From Cohnella ginsengisoli (GTDB lineage Bacteria; Bacillota; Bacilli; Paenibacillales; Paenibacillaceae): a stretch of DNA of 64,000 nt. The translations under genes were made by a program, and so were the position numbers. Location of the stretch: assembly GCF_029525555.1 (NCBI RefSeq), contig NZ_JAPDHZ010000003.1, positions 1,860,001-1,924,000 of the forward strand. The letters run 5' to 3'. A model generated the notes under the pieces. It saw nothing but the letters and a program-made list of their open reading frames with translations, did not search any database and was not told the origin of the DNA. Below, in pieces: positions 33,125-43,180 of this stretch. Positions within the stretch are counted from its first letter, which is position 1, and each line of letters starts with the position of its first letter.

Positions 33125-33133
33125 TGATAGAAT
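33125..33133 (+). promoter_or_regulatory. Extended -10 promoter of the orphan structured RNA
   Basis: TGATAGAAT is an extended -10 element just upstream of the structured RNA region. The -35 area is only a T-rich stretch. Confidence 0.45.
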
Positions 33134-33137
33134 GCAG

Positions 33138-33293
33138 TTACAGGAAAGGAGGTGCGTCAACATTAGTTCCCATATGTTGAACGTATCCCTTACCCGATCC
33201 AGTCTCTAATCCGGCTGGAGGCGCGGGATACGGTTCAATCAAGCAGCGCCGCTCGGGTACGAGAGACCGTCTTCGGACGGTCTCTTTGTTTTT
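33138..33293 (+). ncRNA. Candidate switch-like structured RNA without a downstream gene
   Basis: The RNA begins with a full anti-16S match AAAGGAGGTG (33145-33154). Segment TTGA at 33177-33180 can pair in two exclusive ways. One is upstream, as hairpin TCAACAT/ATGTTGA (33157-33163 with 33174-33180). The other is downstream, as the long stem TTGAACGTATCCC (33177-33189) with GGGATACGGTTCAA (33225-33238), with one bulge. A small TCCAG/CTGGA hairpin lies inside the long stem, and a strong terminator ends the RNA at 33293. That is the layout of an attenuator, yet no plus-strand gene follows until 36173. If ATT at 33161 served as start after the ideal-spaced SD, a 15-residue peptide would result. 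No known riboswitch class fits by eye. Confidence 0.5.
33262..33293 (+). terminator. Strong rho-independent terminator of the orphan RNA
   Basis: AGAGACCGTC and GACGGTCTCT pair around a stable TTCG tetraloop and are followed by TTTGTTTTT. The T tract is only on the plus strand, so it belongs to the RNA and not to the minus-strand SRPBCC gene. Confidence 0.92.
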
Positions 33294-33322
33294 GCTTGCG
33301 ATGCTTGCGGCGCCTCGCGACC

Positions 33323-33832
33323 TTACCCGCGCGCAAGCCGCCGGTAAGGCGCATGGACGCTGCCGGGCACGATATCCGCGTCCAGGTAGGCCGCCAAGCC
33401 CGCGACGCCCGCCGCCATCATCCGGCGGTGACTGCGGACGAAGACGGGACGCAGGAGCGGCGCCAGCGCGGACATCCATTTGCGCTTGGTTGCCAGCTCC
33501 ATCAGGAAATGCACTTCCGTCGCGCGTCCGGCGCCGTGCAGCCGAACGACGGCATGCCCTTCCAAGTCGCCCGCAACGCGCAGCGCGATCGCAGTAGGCG
33601 GGCGGCTCTCGACGACGACTACGCACAGCTTGAGCGCGTAGAGCGCGCAGGGTCGGAATACGGACGCGTACGCGTTGCCCGAACCGTCGCCCGAAGCGCC
33701 CGTCGCGATCCGCTCGATCTCGACGTTCGGCCACCAACCGTCGTACCGGAAATCAGCGATCATCGCCCACAGCCTCTCTTTATCCCGATCCACGCGCCAC
33801 ACATGCTCGAACCGATAGACCGAATCGCCCAT
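33323..33832 (-). CDS. SRPBCC family protein
   Basis: This 169-residue protein has the START/polyketide-cyclase-like pattern: an N-terminal strand and helix (FEHVWRVDRDKERLWAMIADF), the DGWWPNVEIERIATG turn and a long C-terminal helix (KRKWMSALAPLLRPVFVRSHRRMMAAG). Such proteins hold hydrophobic ligands in a cavity; the ligand is unknown. AGGAGGG lies 5 bases before ATG 33832. Transcribed alone. Confidence 0.75.
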   Translation of the reverse strand: MGDSVYRFEHVWRVDRDKERLWAMIADFRYDGWWPNVEIERIATGASGDGSGNAYASVFRPCALYALKLCVVVVESRPPTAIALRVAGDLEGHAVVRLHGAGRATEVHFLMELATKRKWMSALAPLLRPVFVRSHRRMMAAGVAGLAAYLDADIVPGSVHAPYRRLARG

Positions 33833-33858
33833 ACGCTCCCTCCTGCTCGCGGTTCATA

Positions 33859-33960
33859 TCATTGCTTGAGGCCGACGTTGCGCAGGTTGGATTCCACCTT
33901 CAGCGTGATCGATGCCCGCTTGTACAAGTCGGCCCACGCCTTGTATTGTCCTTCTGGTGA
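33859..33960 (-). pseudogene. Possible gene remnant, C-terminal fragment
   Basis: Between the SRPBCC gene and the kinase stop an open stretch ends ...AWADLYKRASITLKVESNLRN then VGLKQ and a stop at 33859-33861. The Trp, Tyr and charged-helix pattern looks coding and faintly resembles the C-termini of Ger(x)C-type germinant-receptor proteins. It has no start or binding site and does not continue upstream past the kinase gene. It may be a decayed remnant or chance. Confidence 0.2.
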
Positions 33961-33980
33961 TTCGCCGCTACAGCGGCCCT

Positions 33981-35874
33981 TTACGCATTCGGACCTGCGA
34001 ACGATGCCGCCTCAAGCGGCAGCTCGAAAACGAAGCACGTTCCTTCGCCGACGACCGACGTCACGGAGATCGTCCCGCCCATCATTTCCACGAGATCCTT
34101 GCAGATCGCGAGGCCCAGGCCTGTCCCTTCGTGTCGCTTGGCGCGGCCGTTCTTCGCCTGGTAGAACGGCTGGAACAAATGCTCCAGCTCCTCGCCCGGA
34201 ATGCCGATGCCCGTGTCCCGGACCTCGAAGCGAACGCGCTGTCCGACCTCCGCCGCGCCGTGCCCGCCAGGTTGCACCACGACTTCGATCCCGCCCTTGG
34301 CAGTGAACTTCACCGCGTTGCCGACCAAGTTGATCAGCACCTGACAGATCCGCTGCTCGTCTCCGAGCATCCCATCGGTCAAGCCTTCGTCGACCGCGCA
34401 AGCGAGCTCGAGCCCCTTTTGCTTGCATTGGGTCTGGAAAAGCATCGCCGTATCCCGCACGAGACCGTGCAAGCTGAAAGGCGCGATCGACAGCTGCATC
34501 TTGCCGGCTTCGAGCTTGGAATAGTCCAGCACGTCGTTGATCGTCGACAGCAGCAGCGCGCCGCTGCCGTGGATCACCTGCACGAACTCGTGCTGCTCCT
34601 CGCTGAGCTCGGTCTCGAGCAGAATCGCGCTCATGCCGATCACGCCGTTCAGCGGCGTGCGGATCTCGTGGCTCATCACGGCCAGGAAGTCGCTCTTGAC
34701 GCGCAGCGCCTCCTCCGCGTCCCGTTTGGCGGCGAGCAGCTGGCGCTCCGTCTCGACGCTGCCGGTAATATCTTTGGATATCGTATAAATATCCTGCACG
34801 CGCCCGTTCTCCACCCAAGGCACCATCGTGCAGCTCAGATGGAGCAGATGCCCCTCTTTGTGGCGAACCGTCACTTCGACCGTGCCCGATTCGCCCTGCA
34901 GCGCAGCCATGAAGCAAGCCTTGAGCTGCTCGAACTCGTCGGGATTCACCATCTCATTGTGGAACCTGCTCGGCAGCTCGGACGCCGCATACCCCATGAT
35001 CCGCTCCGCAGCGGGATTGGCCTTGAGAATTCGCCCGCTCGGATCGTACAGGCATACCATATCGGGATGATGCTCGAAAATCGAATCGTATCTTCGTTGG
35101 TTGGAGTCCGCAATCCGAAGCGCAAGCCGCTTGTCCAAAATCTGGCTAGCCATGACCAGCGCGAGGATAAAGAGCATCGAGCCGCCGATGACGGCGGCCA
35201 GCAAAGCATTCCCCGTTTGCATACGCTCCGCCGTCTCCCGCACATGCGCCGCGTCGGCTTCCGTGCCCACGAACGAGACGGCCGCCATCCCGGTATAGTG
35301 CATGCCTGCGATGGCCGCGCCAAGCAAGAGGGAGAGCAGCATTTTGGCGCCTTGGCTGGGGGCCTGTCCCTTCTGCTGATTGGCGTGGGACAGCTTGAGC
35401 GCGGCGAAGGACACGGCGAACGCGATGCCGATCGATGCCGCGACCAGCAGCCAGTCGTAGCGCTGATCATAGGGCATGCGAATCGCGGCCATGCCGCTGT
35501 AATGCATGCCGACGATGGCGACGCAGAGCCAGAAGCTGCCGATCGCCATGGCGAGATTGCTCGCCAGATCGCGGGCCATCATTCGGAAGGCCGCATACAC
35601 GGCTAGTACGGGTAAAAGGATGGAGATCGCGAGCCATCCCGGGTGGTAGTGGATGTCAACGGGAAGATGATAGGCCAGCATGCCGATAAAATGCATGGAC
35701 CATATGCCGAACCCCATGGCCGTCGAGCCGAGCAGCAGCCACAAATTCCGGTAGCTTCCCCCGGAGCTTCAGCACGCGCTCGTAGACGACCAAGGAGCAG
35801 TAGGAGGATAGTACGGAAATAAGCACCGATAAAACAACCAACGGCGTATAATAGGTGCCATGGAGCTCTGTCAT
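33981..35874 (-). CDS. MHYT-PAS sensor histidine kinase (frameshift at 35758-35762)
   Basis: Removing one C from the run at 35758-35762 joins the N-terminus (MTELHGTYYTPLVVLSVLIS) to the main frame, giving 630 residues. Seven membrane helices carry three MHYT motifs (SMHFIGMLAYH, GMHYSGMA, GMHYTGMA), proposed to bind copper and sense O2, CO or NO. A PAS domain (about 275-390), the HisKA phosphoacceptor (SHEIRTPLNGVIGM) and HATPase (LVGNAVKF, DTGIGI, GTGLGLAI) follow. There is no receiver domain and no response regulator next to it, so its partner is elsewhere. ATG 35874 has AAGGAT upstream. Confidence 0.88.
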
Positions 35875-36108
35875 CGGAGATCCTTCCCGGGCTGCGCAGC
35901 GTCATGGGCCCATTTTGGTAGATTAACTTAGGATGGATCCGCAAATCGCTAATTTCAGTCTATCATACGACAGCGTTTTCAAAAGGAATGGCAAATCCTA
36001 TTTTTCCGACCTGCGTCGACATTCATTTTTTAAGTATACAGGAATATACTCCCCTGCGAAAAGACCTACTTTGCGTCGGAAGGAATGCTGCGATGAGCCG
36101 CCGGCCTA

Positions 36109-36117
36109 TGCTACAAT
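36109..36117 (+). promoter_or_regulatory. udk: Extended -10 promoter of udk
   Basis: TGCTACAAT is an extended -10 about 55 bases before the udk start. The rest of 35875-36108, the divergent gap with the kinase gene, shows nothing else I can name. Confidence 0.45.
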
Positions 36118-36172
36118 ACTGAAATCGAGAATAGCCCTTCAATCCGGGCAAGCGGGAAGGTTGATCGTACTT

Positions 36173-36802
36173 ATGCTGATCATCGGCATCGCCGGAGGCA
36201 CGGGCTCCGGCAAGACGACCGTCGCGCGCTCCGTCATCGAACGTCTGGGCGCCGGCAAGGTCACGTTTATTTCGCAGGACAGCTATTACATGGATTATCC
36301 GCACCTGAGCATGGAAGAGCGCGCCAGGATGAATTACGATCATCCGCTGATGTTCGACAACGACCTGCTCGTCGAGCATCTGGGCATGCTGAAGGCGGGG
36401 CGGACGGCATACGCGCCGGTGTACGACTTCGGCTTCTACGGCCGTTCAGCCGACGCGCGGGAGGCACTGCTCCCCAATCCGATCGTCATCCTCGAAGGGC
36501 TCCACGTGCTGTACGAGGAAAAGCTGCGGGAGCTGCTCGACATCAAGGTATTCGTCGACACGGATCCCGACGTGCGCATCCTGCGCCGGGTCGTGCGCGA
36601 CATCGAGGAGCGCGGGCGGACGATCCAGTCGGTATACCGCCAGTACATGGAGACAGTCAAGCCGATGCACGAGGCGTTCATCGAGCCGTCGAAGAAGTAC
36701 GCCGACCTGATCCTGCCCGAAGGCGGGCACAACCAGGTCGGCATCGAGCTGCTCACGGTGCTGACGGAGAAATATTTGGACGGCGCGCCGCGCCGGACTT
36801 GA
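36173..36802 (+). CDS. udk: Uridine kinase
   Basis: The 209-residue protein matches Udk in length and motifs: Walker A GGTGSGKTT (about 8-16), SQDSYYMDY, the NYDHPLMFD lid and PNPIVILEGLHVLYE, then the RRVVRDIEERGRTIQSV segment. It phosphorylates uridine or cytidine to UMP or CMP in pyrimidine salvage in the cytosol. I chose ATG 36173; the frame is open upstream to 35933, but the homology begins here. GGGAAGG lies 12 bases upstream, so a TTG at 36161 is a less likely alternative. Confidence 0.93.
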   Translation: MLIIGIAGGTGSGKTTVARSVIERLGAGKVTFISQDSYYMDYPHLSMEERARMNYDHPLMFDNDLLVEHLGMLKAGRTAYAPVYDFGFYGRSADAREALLPNPIVILEGLHVLYEEKLRELLDIKVFVDTDPDVRILRRVVRDIEERGRTIQSVYRQYMETVKPMHEAFIEPSKKYADLILPEGGHNQVGIELLTVLTEKYLDGAPRRT

Positions 36803-36847
36803 AACTTGAAGGTTGAGCGGCCCTGTCGCCTGAATGCGCGCAAAACG

Positions 36848-36926
36848 AAAACAGCCCCCCTGAAGTCGCGCCAGCGCGAACGTAACGCGTTCGCTGTGGC
36901 ACGCTTAGGCAGAAAGGCTGTTTTTT
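36848..36926. terminator. Bidirectional terminator between udk and the alpha-galactosidase gene
   Basis: AAAACAGCC and GGCTGTTTTTT close a large stem. Its loop contains a second stem of about 10 base pairs (AGCGCGAACG with CGTTCGCTGT). T tracts are present in both directions, serving udk and the convergent GH36 gene. Confidence 0.82.
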
Positions 36927-36945
36927 GCCGTACTCGCCGAAATCG

Positions 36946-39039
36946 CTACTGCGCGCCGAACAAGACGATCGCCGCGGAGGAGGAGGGAAATTCGGCCTCG
37001 ATGATCGCTCGTCCCGACGCGTCCCATGCGACGCTTACTCGCTCGGAGTGCCAGACGGGCCGCGTCGGCTTGCCCTTGGTGGCGTAAGTATAGCTTCCGG
37101 GCGTCGCCGAGAAAAGCGCGACGAGACCGCGGCCGTTTATTGCGGACAGCTTCTCATGCACTTCCGCCGCTCCACCGATCTCCCCCCTCGCGGACCGGAT
37201 CGCTGTCCGCAATATCGTCGCGTACTTGCTTGTAGCGTTCAAGCGTCTCGCGTATAAATTCGCGGTCCGCTCGCGACAGCGCCGGCAGATCCCCCCCACA
37301 GGCCGTTATGGCCGAGCATGAGCGAGGCAAGGGAGATCAGCTGGTTGTCCCGCGGCGCATCCGGCAAATAATGCGCGAGGAACAGCGTCGACGGGAGCCA
37401 GCGATCGTAGGCGAGCGGACGGCGGCAGATCCAGCCTCGCGCGGGACCGGGATGAAAAAACAGGTTCCAGTTGTCCCGCTCCCGGTCGATCGGCACATCG
37501 TAATTAAAGTAGTACGGACCGTTGTTCACCAGAAAGTACTTGCCGGAACCCAGGAATGCCAGGCCCATCGCGCGTCCGCCCTCGGTCACGTCGAAGTCGA
37601 CGATCGCCTGCGGACATGCCGCGCACAGCCGATCGACAATGCGCGCCATGGCCTGCACCTGCTGGAACGCGTAGCTCTCCCGCCGTTCCAGGCGGGTATG
37701 TCCCGCGTCGCCGTGATCGTGCCCGGGCGCGTCGCAGCCGTACTGCGCGATCGCATCCCACTTGAAATACCGGACGCCGTAATCCCGAGCCAGCCGGATC
37801 AGCTCCCCGGCGAATGCGTCCGCATAACGGCTCGCAAGGCAGAGCGGCACGCTCGCCTCCGTCTCCCACACCTCGGCCGGCTCGGCCTCCCGCCCCTCCT
37901 CCGACATGACGCAGTCCCGATGAGCGGCGAGCATGTCGCTGCCGAGCGCGGCCACCGTCGGGTTGAACCACAGCCCGAGCTTCATGCCGTAGCCGTCAAG
38001 CCGCGCCCTGACCTCGCGCAGATCGTCGGGGGAAGCGCTGCGGGTCCGCCCGCCAGTCGCCGGTCCGGCCGTACCAGCCCGTATCGAGGACGTATACCTC
38101 CACGCCCAGCTCGTGCGCGGCGTCGATATCGAGCAGCGTCCGCTTGAGGCGCATCGGGTCCAGATATTTGCCGCCCTGATCGTTGCGGACGCGTTCTTGA
38201 TAGTTCCAGGTGTTATAGAAAATATAGGGCCTGCGGCTCTCCGCGTTTTCCGACCAGTGCCGCAGGGCGAAGCGGCGGTAATGCGAAGCGAGCGCGCCTT
38301 CGTCTCCCCCGATCGCAGCCGCTTGCATCCATACCGTTCGATAGGGCCGCTCCGGCGTCGGGGCGCTGCCGTCCAGATAATTGCCCTTGACCGCCTCCAG
38401 TTCGACCGTACGGTCAGGCCGAAGCCGGTACTGAATGAAGGCGTCCGGGTACTGGGAGCCATGCTCGTAAGCGAGCAGCAGTTGACGGCTCCCGTCTCCC
38501 GCAGTCAGCAGCGGCCCCATCAACGTCTCTCCCCGCCTGAAATGCAGCTCGTCCGCCGGGCGCTCGGTCGGGCAATAGCTGTGCACCGGTTCCACGAATT
38601 CGGACAGCCGCCGCTCGACCGTAAGTTCGCAGCCGTCGAGCGAGGCCGAGACGTAGCGCAGCCGGTCCCTGCCGGTACGCTTCGTCAAACGCGCGCCGTC
38701 CCGCGACGCCAGCTCATAACGGAAGCGGACGACGGGATTGCCGCCGTCCGCCACGCGCACGATCCAATGCAGGTCGGTACCCGGCGCGTCGCGCAGCGGT
38801 CCGCCCACCCGGTATTCGGTCACGCCGCACGGCAGCGTCCGGCGCGGCGCGGTCTCCGCGAGCGAGGCGAGCGCGCCGGACACCATCCGCCCTTCCAGTT
38901 CGAACGCCGGACTGCCGAACGTCCAGCCCGCTGCGTTTCCGCCCGTATATTCGATCGCCCAGAAGCGTTGGTCGCCGCCATAGCAGACGACTTGCATGCC
39001 GGACCGCTCCGGACTGCGCCATGCTTGCTCCTCCGTCAT
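36946..39039 (-). CDS. GH36 alpha-galactosidase-type hydrolase (three frameshifts)
   Basis: Three single-base excesses, at runs 38028-38032, 37291-37297 and 37182-37187, split this gene; correcting all three gives 696 residues. The order is an N-terminal beta-sandwich, the barrel with VYVLDTGWYGRTGDW, LGLWFNPTVAA, VRYFKWDA (nucleophile Asp) and DFDVTEGGRAMG (acid/base Asp), then a C-terminal sandwich. This is the clan-D layout of GH36 enzymes that remove alpha-galactose. No signal peptide, so it acts on imported sugar. Start ATG 39039 overlaps the upstream gene stop (ATGA) and has GGAAGGAG 8 bases before it; an ATG at 39063 is less likely. Confidence 0.82.
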
Positions 39040-41424
39040 CTCGGCCGCTCCTTCCGTTGCCATGTATAAGGCCCTTCAATCTCAAGCGCGACTTCATAAT
39101 CGTCCGGGATGTCCGTCTCGATGTACAGCTTCCCGTCGGCATAGCTCCAGGACAACGCCAACAGCTCGTCGCCGACAGGCAGCGCGCCCGCGCAAGACAG
39201 CAGCCCCAACTGGCCCGGGCGGAGCACAACCGTCCGGCGCAGCGGGTCGACATGGCGGAAGCCGAGCAGGTCGCGATACGCGACATGGACGACGTGGCTG
39301 ACGAAGCCGTGGCTGCAGCTGGCGATCGGCTCGTCCTGCTCCCACAGCGTGCCTGTGGCGCTCGCCATCTCGCCCAGCAAGTCGGGCAGCTCGGCCGCGA
39401 TGACGTCGGCCCGGCCAGCGGCGGACAGGGCCTCGAGGCGCAGCATGTTGCCGATGAGCTGGTTCGTCGGCGCGACGCCCGGCGCGCGCCCGCTCTTGAT
39501 ACCGCGGCGGCGCGGCCCAAGACGCTCCACAAGCGTGCGCCACAGCTCCGGGTAAGTATCCGGCTCCGCGATGCCGAAGCAGAAGGCGTAGTACTGGCAC
39601 GCCTCCGACACGTGGCCGGTCTCGATCCGCAAGCCTTCCGCGGTCCGCACGGCATGGTCCGCGAAGTATTCGCCCGTATAGGATTGAGACCGCACCGCGT
39701 TCCTCACCGCTTCGGCCTGCCGCAGCCAGTCGCCGGAGCCGTACAGCCGGCCCGCCGCCTCGAGCGCCGCCGCATACAGCATGTTGGTCGGATAGCTGAC
39801 ATCCTGCACCCATTCGCGCGCCGGCGACCAGTCGACGAAGATCCAGCCGTCCAGCCGCTCCAGCAGTCCGTCCCCGTTGCGGAAGGGCTCGAAGTACCGC
39901 ATCAGCGACTCGACGCGCGGCCTCAGGCGCGCCAGCATGTCCGCATCGCCGCTGCGCGCGGCGTATTCGCCCAGCTGAAGGACGAACCACAGCCCCCAGT
40001 TCGGAATAAAATTGCCGTCGAAGTGGTCGGCCGGGTAACACATCGGCACCATGCCTTCGGGGAGATGGGCGAAGCGTTCGGGCAGCGCGTAATTTTCCAG
40101 AAACAGCCGTTCGTATAACGTCGTGCCGCCCAACGCCGCCGCCGTGCGCGCCATGAAAAAGCTGTCGCACAGCCAGCCCGCGCGCTCGCGCGACGGGCAG
40201 TCCATGAAGATGTCGACTGCATTCTGCCTGTAGGTCTCGATGCCCGCCGCGACGATCGCGTCGAGCGCCGGGTCGCCGCTCGCGAACGAGCCCCGGACAG
40301 TATCGCCGCACGCGTATTCCCGGACGGAGATGCCGCGGACATCGGCCGTCCCTTCCCATACGAGCAGCTTTAGATAACGGAGGGAATAAGGCTCCATCGT
40401 CTCGAGCCGGTGGACGCCCGGACCCAGCTCATAAGCGACGGCATTGACGGCATCGAGCCGCAGAAAGTCGACCTCGCCGCCGCTTAGCACCTCGTCGAAC
40501 AGCAGATACAATCGCGCCGGTTCCGCGCAGACGACCTCGGCCCGTATGAAGCCCGCGGCGACGCGGCCGAAGTCCACGATGCGGTAGCTCCGCGCTTCGA
40601 CCTTCAGCGGCGCGTCCGGCGTATAAGGCCGATCGCAGGCGTGCCGCTCGGTCGTGACAATCTCTTGCAGCAGCAGCGACGGGATCGTCTCCAGCTCCGC
40701 CTCGGGATAGCCGAGGAAGAGCGGACCGACGCCCGTCAGCGACCGGTCTTTGCGGTAGCCGTCGGGCGGCAGGCGATGCGCCACGGCGCCGGATTCGCTT
40801 ACGCAGAGCGGCCGCAGCGTCGATAAAGCCGGCAGCGGCACGCCTCTGGGCAGCGCCAGTCGGGCGGGCACGCGCGCCCAGTCCGACCTTGCACTCGGGA
40901 CGGCGGCTGCGGAGGATCGCCAGTCCGCCGCGCCTGCCTCTAGCCGGTACGCCTCCGTGAAGGCTCGCTGGAAGCTGTAGCGCTGCGTACGGCGCAGCCG
41001 CTCCCGCAGCTCGCCGGCCTCGAACCCCCCGCTCGCCGTCCGCCCCCGTCCAGCAGAGCGGGCGGCCGTCAGATGTCAGCAGCTCGGCCTGCAGGAAGGA
41101 GGGCTCCGCCAGCGTATAGAAGCTGTTTACGTTATAGCCGGCGACCTCGATCGCCACGATCGTCTCTTGCTCCGCACCGTCTCCCGGAAGCGCCCATTCG
41201 TCGACGCGGCAGTACCCGTGAGGCGCGGCCGCCGGACCGTGTCCGACGAACCGTCCGTTCGCATAGCAGCGGTAGATCGACGCGGCGGCAATCCGCAGCC
41301 GCGCCCCCCGCCCGACAGGGGCGACGACGCGGGCTCTGAAGCCAGCCGTCAAATTCATCGTGTCTTCGAGCCCTGACAGCCAGACAGGCTCGGCGCGTTC
41401 AAAAGCAAATTTTTCCACCGTCAT
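39036..41424 (-). CDS. Alpha-L-rhamnosidase-like (GH78-type) hydrolase (frameshift at 41025-41030)
   Basis: Removing one C from the run of six at 41025-41030 gives 795 residues. The N-terminal part has beta-sandwich features (ASIYRCYANGRFVGHGPAA, as in rhamnosidase D/N domains). The C-terminal half is an alpha/alpha six-hairpin barrel with VDIFMDCPSRERAGWLCDSFF, which corresponds to the GH78 acid-containing DCPxRxER segment. It lacks a signal peptide. Rhamnose release from pectin or glycoside fragments is the best guess; related unclassified enzymes share this fold. It is translationally coupled to the GH36 gene. Confidence 0.75.
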
Positions 41425-41440
41425 CCTCCCTTCCGCAGTC

Positions 41441-42263
41441 TCACCCTTTGATCGCGCCGGCCGTCATCTCTTCGATGATGAACCGCTGACCGACGGCGTA
41501 CACGAGCAGTACGGGCGCCATCGCGATCAGCAGGTCGGCGAAGACGTAATTCCAGTCCGTGCCGAACTTCGACTTGAACATGTAGACGGACATCGGGATC
41601 GTCCACATGTCGGAGCTGCCGAGCAGGTAGAGCGGCCATTGAAAGTCGTTCCAGACGCCGAGAAAAACGAATACGGTCGCCGTCGTAATCGAGGGCAGCA
41701 GCAGCGGCAGGATGATCCGTATGAAAAGGCCGAAGCCCCTCGCCCCGTCGACGAAGGCGGATTCGTCGATCTCGCGCGGGATCGCCTTGACGAAGCCGGT
41801 CATCATGAGCAAAATGAACGGCGTCTGCAGCGCCGCGTACAGCAGGATGACGCCCAGAAATTGATTGTTCAGGTGCAGCGACTGCATCAGCTTGACGGTC
41901 GGGATGATCGAGGGCGGCGCGATCAGTCCCGCCAGGAACAGCGTATAAATGACCGCGATAAGCCTTCCCGACCGCCGGGCCGCGATAAACGCGCCCATGA
42001 CGCCTATGGAGATAGACAATACGACGGAGCCGGTCGTGACGATCGCGCTGTTGGTCAGCCCCCCGCAGCATCCGGCCCTGCTCGAATACGATCTTGAAGT
42101 TGCTCCAATGCCAGGCGTCGGGCAGTTCGAGCCGCATGAGCGCCGCCTGCTGCGCGTCCTTGACCGCGCTGAGCAAGATGAACAGCAGCGGAACGACGAC
42201 AATGAGGCTGAGCGCCAGCAGCAGGACCAGCCTGAGCGCCGTGAGCGCGCCGCTCATCCTCAT
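41441..42263 (-). CDS. ABC sugar permease, MalG/CUT1 type (frameshift at 42059-42064)
   Basis: Removing one base from the run of six C at 42059-42064 joins the first helix and periplasmic loop to the main frame (LTNSAIVTTGSVVLSISIGV), giving 273 residues and six helices. The EAA loop is EIDESAFVDGARGFGLFIRIILP and the end is MTAGAIKG. The start ATG 42263 overlaps the stop of the MalF-type gene (ATGA). Needs an outside ATPase. Confidence 0.9.
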
Positions 42264-43129
42264 AGCTGAACCTCCCTTCTGCGCAGCAGGTGCAGCGCGT
42301 AGAAGGAGATGACGGCGATGACGAGGAACAGACAGACGTTGGCCGCCGTACCGTAAGCGTACAGGCCGTCCGAGAACCGGTCGAAGATGTACGTGTTGAC
42401 GACCTCCGTCGCGTCGCCGGGTCCGCCGCTCGTCAGCGCGAACACGATCTCGAATACTTTAAGCGAACCGATCAGGCTCAGAATGACGTTAATGGTGAAC
42501 GAAGGCGCGAGCAGCGGAAATATCACGTAGCGCACGCGCTTCAGGTAGCCGCTGCCGTCGATGATCGACGCTTCGATCAGCTCCTTGGGAATGACCAGGA
42601 TGCCGGCGATGTAGATCGCCATCGCGAAGCCGGCATACTGCCAGACGTTGGCGACGGAGATGGCGTAAAGCGCCACGTCGGCGTTGCCCAGCCAGTCCGT
42701 CGTCGCGAACCCGAGACCGACGAAGCGCAGCAGCTCGTTCAGGATCCCCTCCGGCCGGTAGATGGCGGAGAAGACATACCCGATCACGAGCGTACTGAGC
42801 ACGCAGGGCAGGAAAAAGACCGTGCGGAACGCGTTGCGGCCCGGCACCCTGGTCGTCAGGATCAGGGCCAGGCCGAGGCCCAGCCCGTTCTGGAAGACGG
42901 TGACGATGGCGGCGTAGACGAGCGTGTGCCGGACGGCGTTGACGAGATCCCCGGCCGCCAGCAGATCGCGGTATTGCTGCAGGCCGACGAAGCGGATGCT
43001 TTCTTTATAAATGTTCCAGTCCGTCAGCGAATAATAGAAGCCCGACAGCGTCGGATAAATGTAGAGCGCTCCGTAGACGGCCAGCACGGGCAGCAGCAGC
43101 CATAGGGGGTACATTTTTTTGATGTGCAT
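42260..43129 (-). CDS. ABC sugar permease, MalF/CUT1 type
   Basis: This 289-residue permease has six membrane helices beginning WLLLPVLAVYGALYIYPTLSG and the EAA loop ELIEASIIDGSGYLKRVRYVIFP, then the GGPGDATEVVNTYIFD segment typical of this family. It pairs with the gene at 41441-42263 as importer for the binding protein at 43181-44543. Confidence 0.92.
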   Translation of the reverse strand: MHIKKMYPLWLLLPVLAVYGALYIYPTLSGFYYSLTDWNIYKESIRFVGLQQYRDLLAAGDLVNAVRHTLVYAAIVTVFQNGLGLGLALILTTRVPGRNAFRTVFFLPCVLSTLVIGYVFSAIYRPEGILNELLRFVGLGFATTDWLGNADVALYAISVANVWQYAGFAMAIYIAGILVIPKELIEASIIDGSGYLKRVRYVIFPLLAPSFTINVILSLIGSLKVFEIVFALTSGGPGDATEVVNTYIFDRFSDGLYAYGTAANVCLFLVIAVISFYALHLLRRREVQL

Positions 43130-43180
43130 GTGGTGTCAGCTCCCTCCTGCCCGGCCGGCGCGCCGGCCGGGCCCACCCGC

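Noticed and set aside
33138..33293. T-box, PyrR or infC-type leader for the orphan RNA
   Set aside because: The T-box GGGTGGnACCGCG motif and the PyrR loop are absent, and no synthetase, pyrimidine or initiation factor gene follows.
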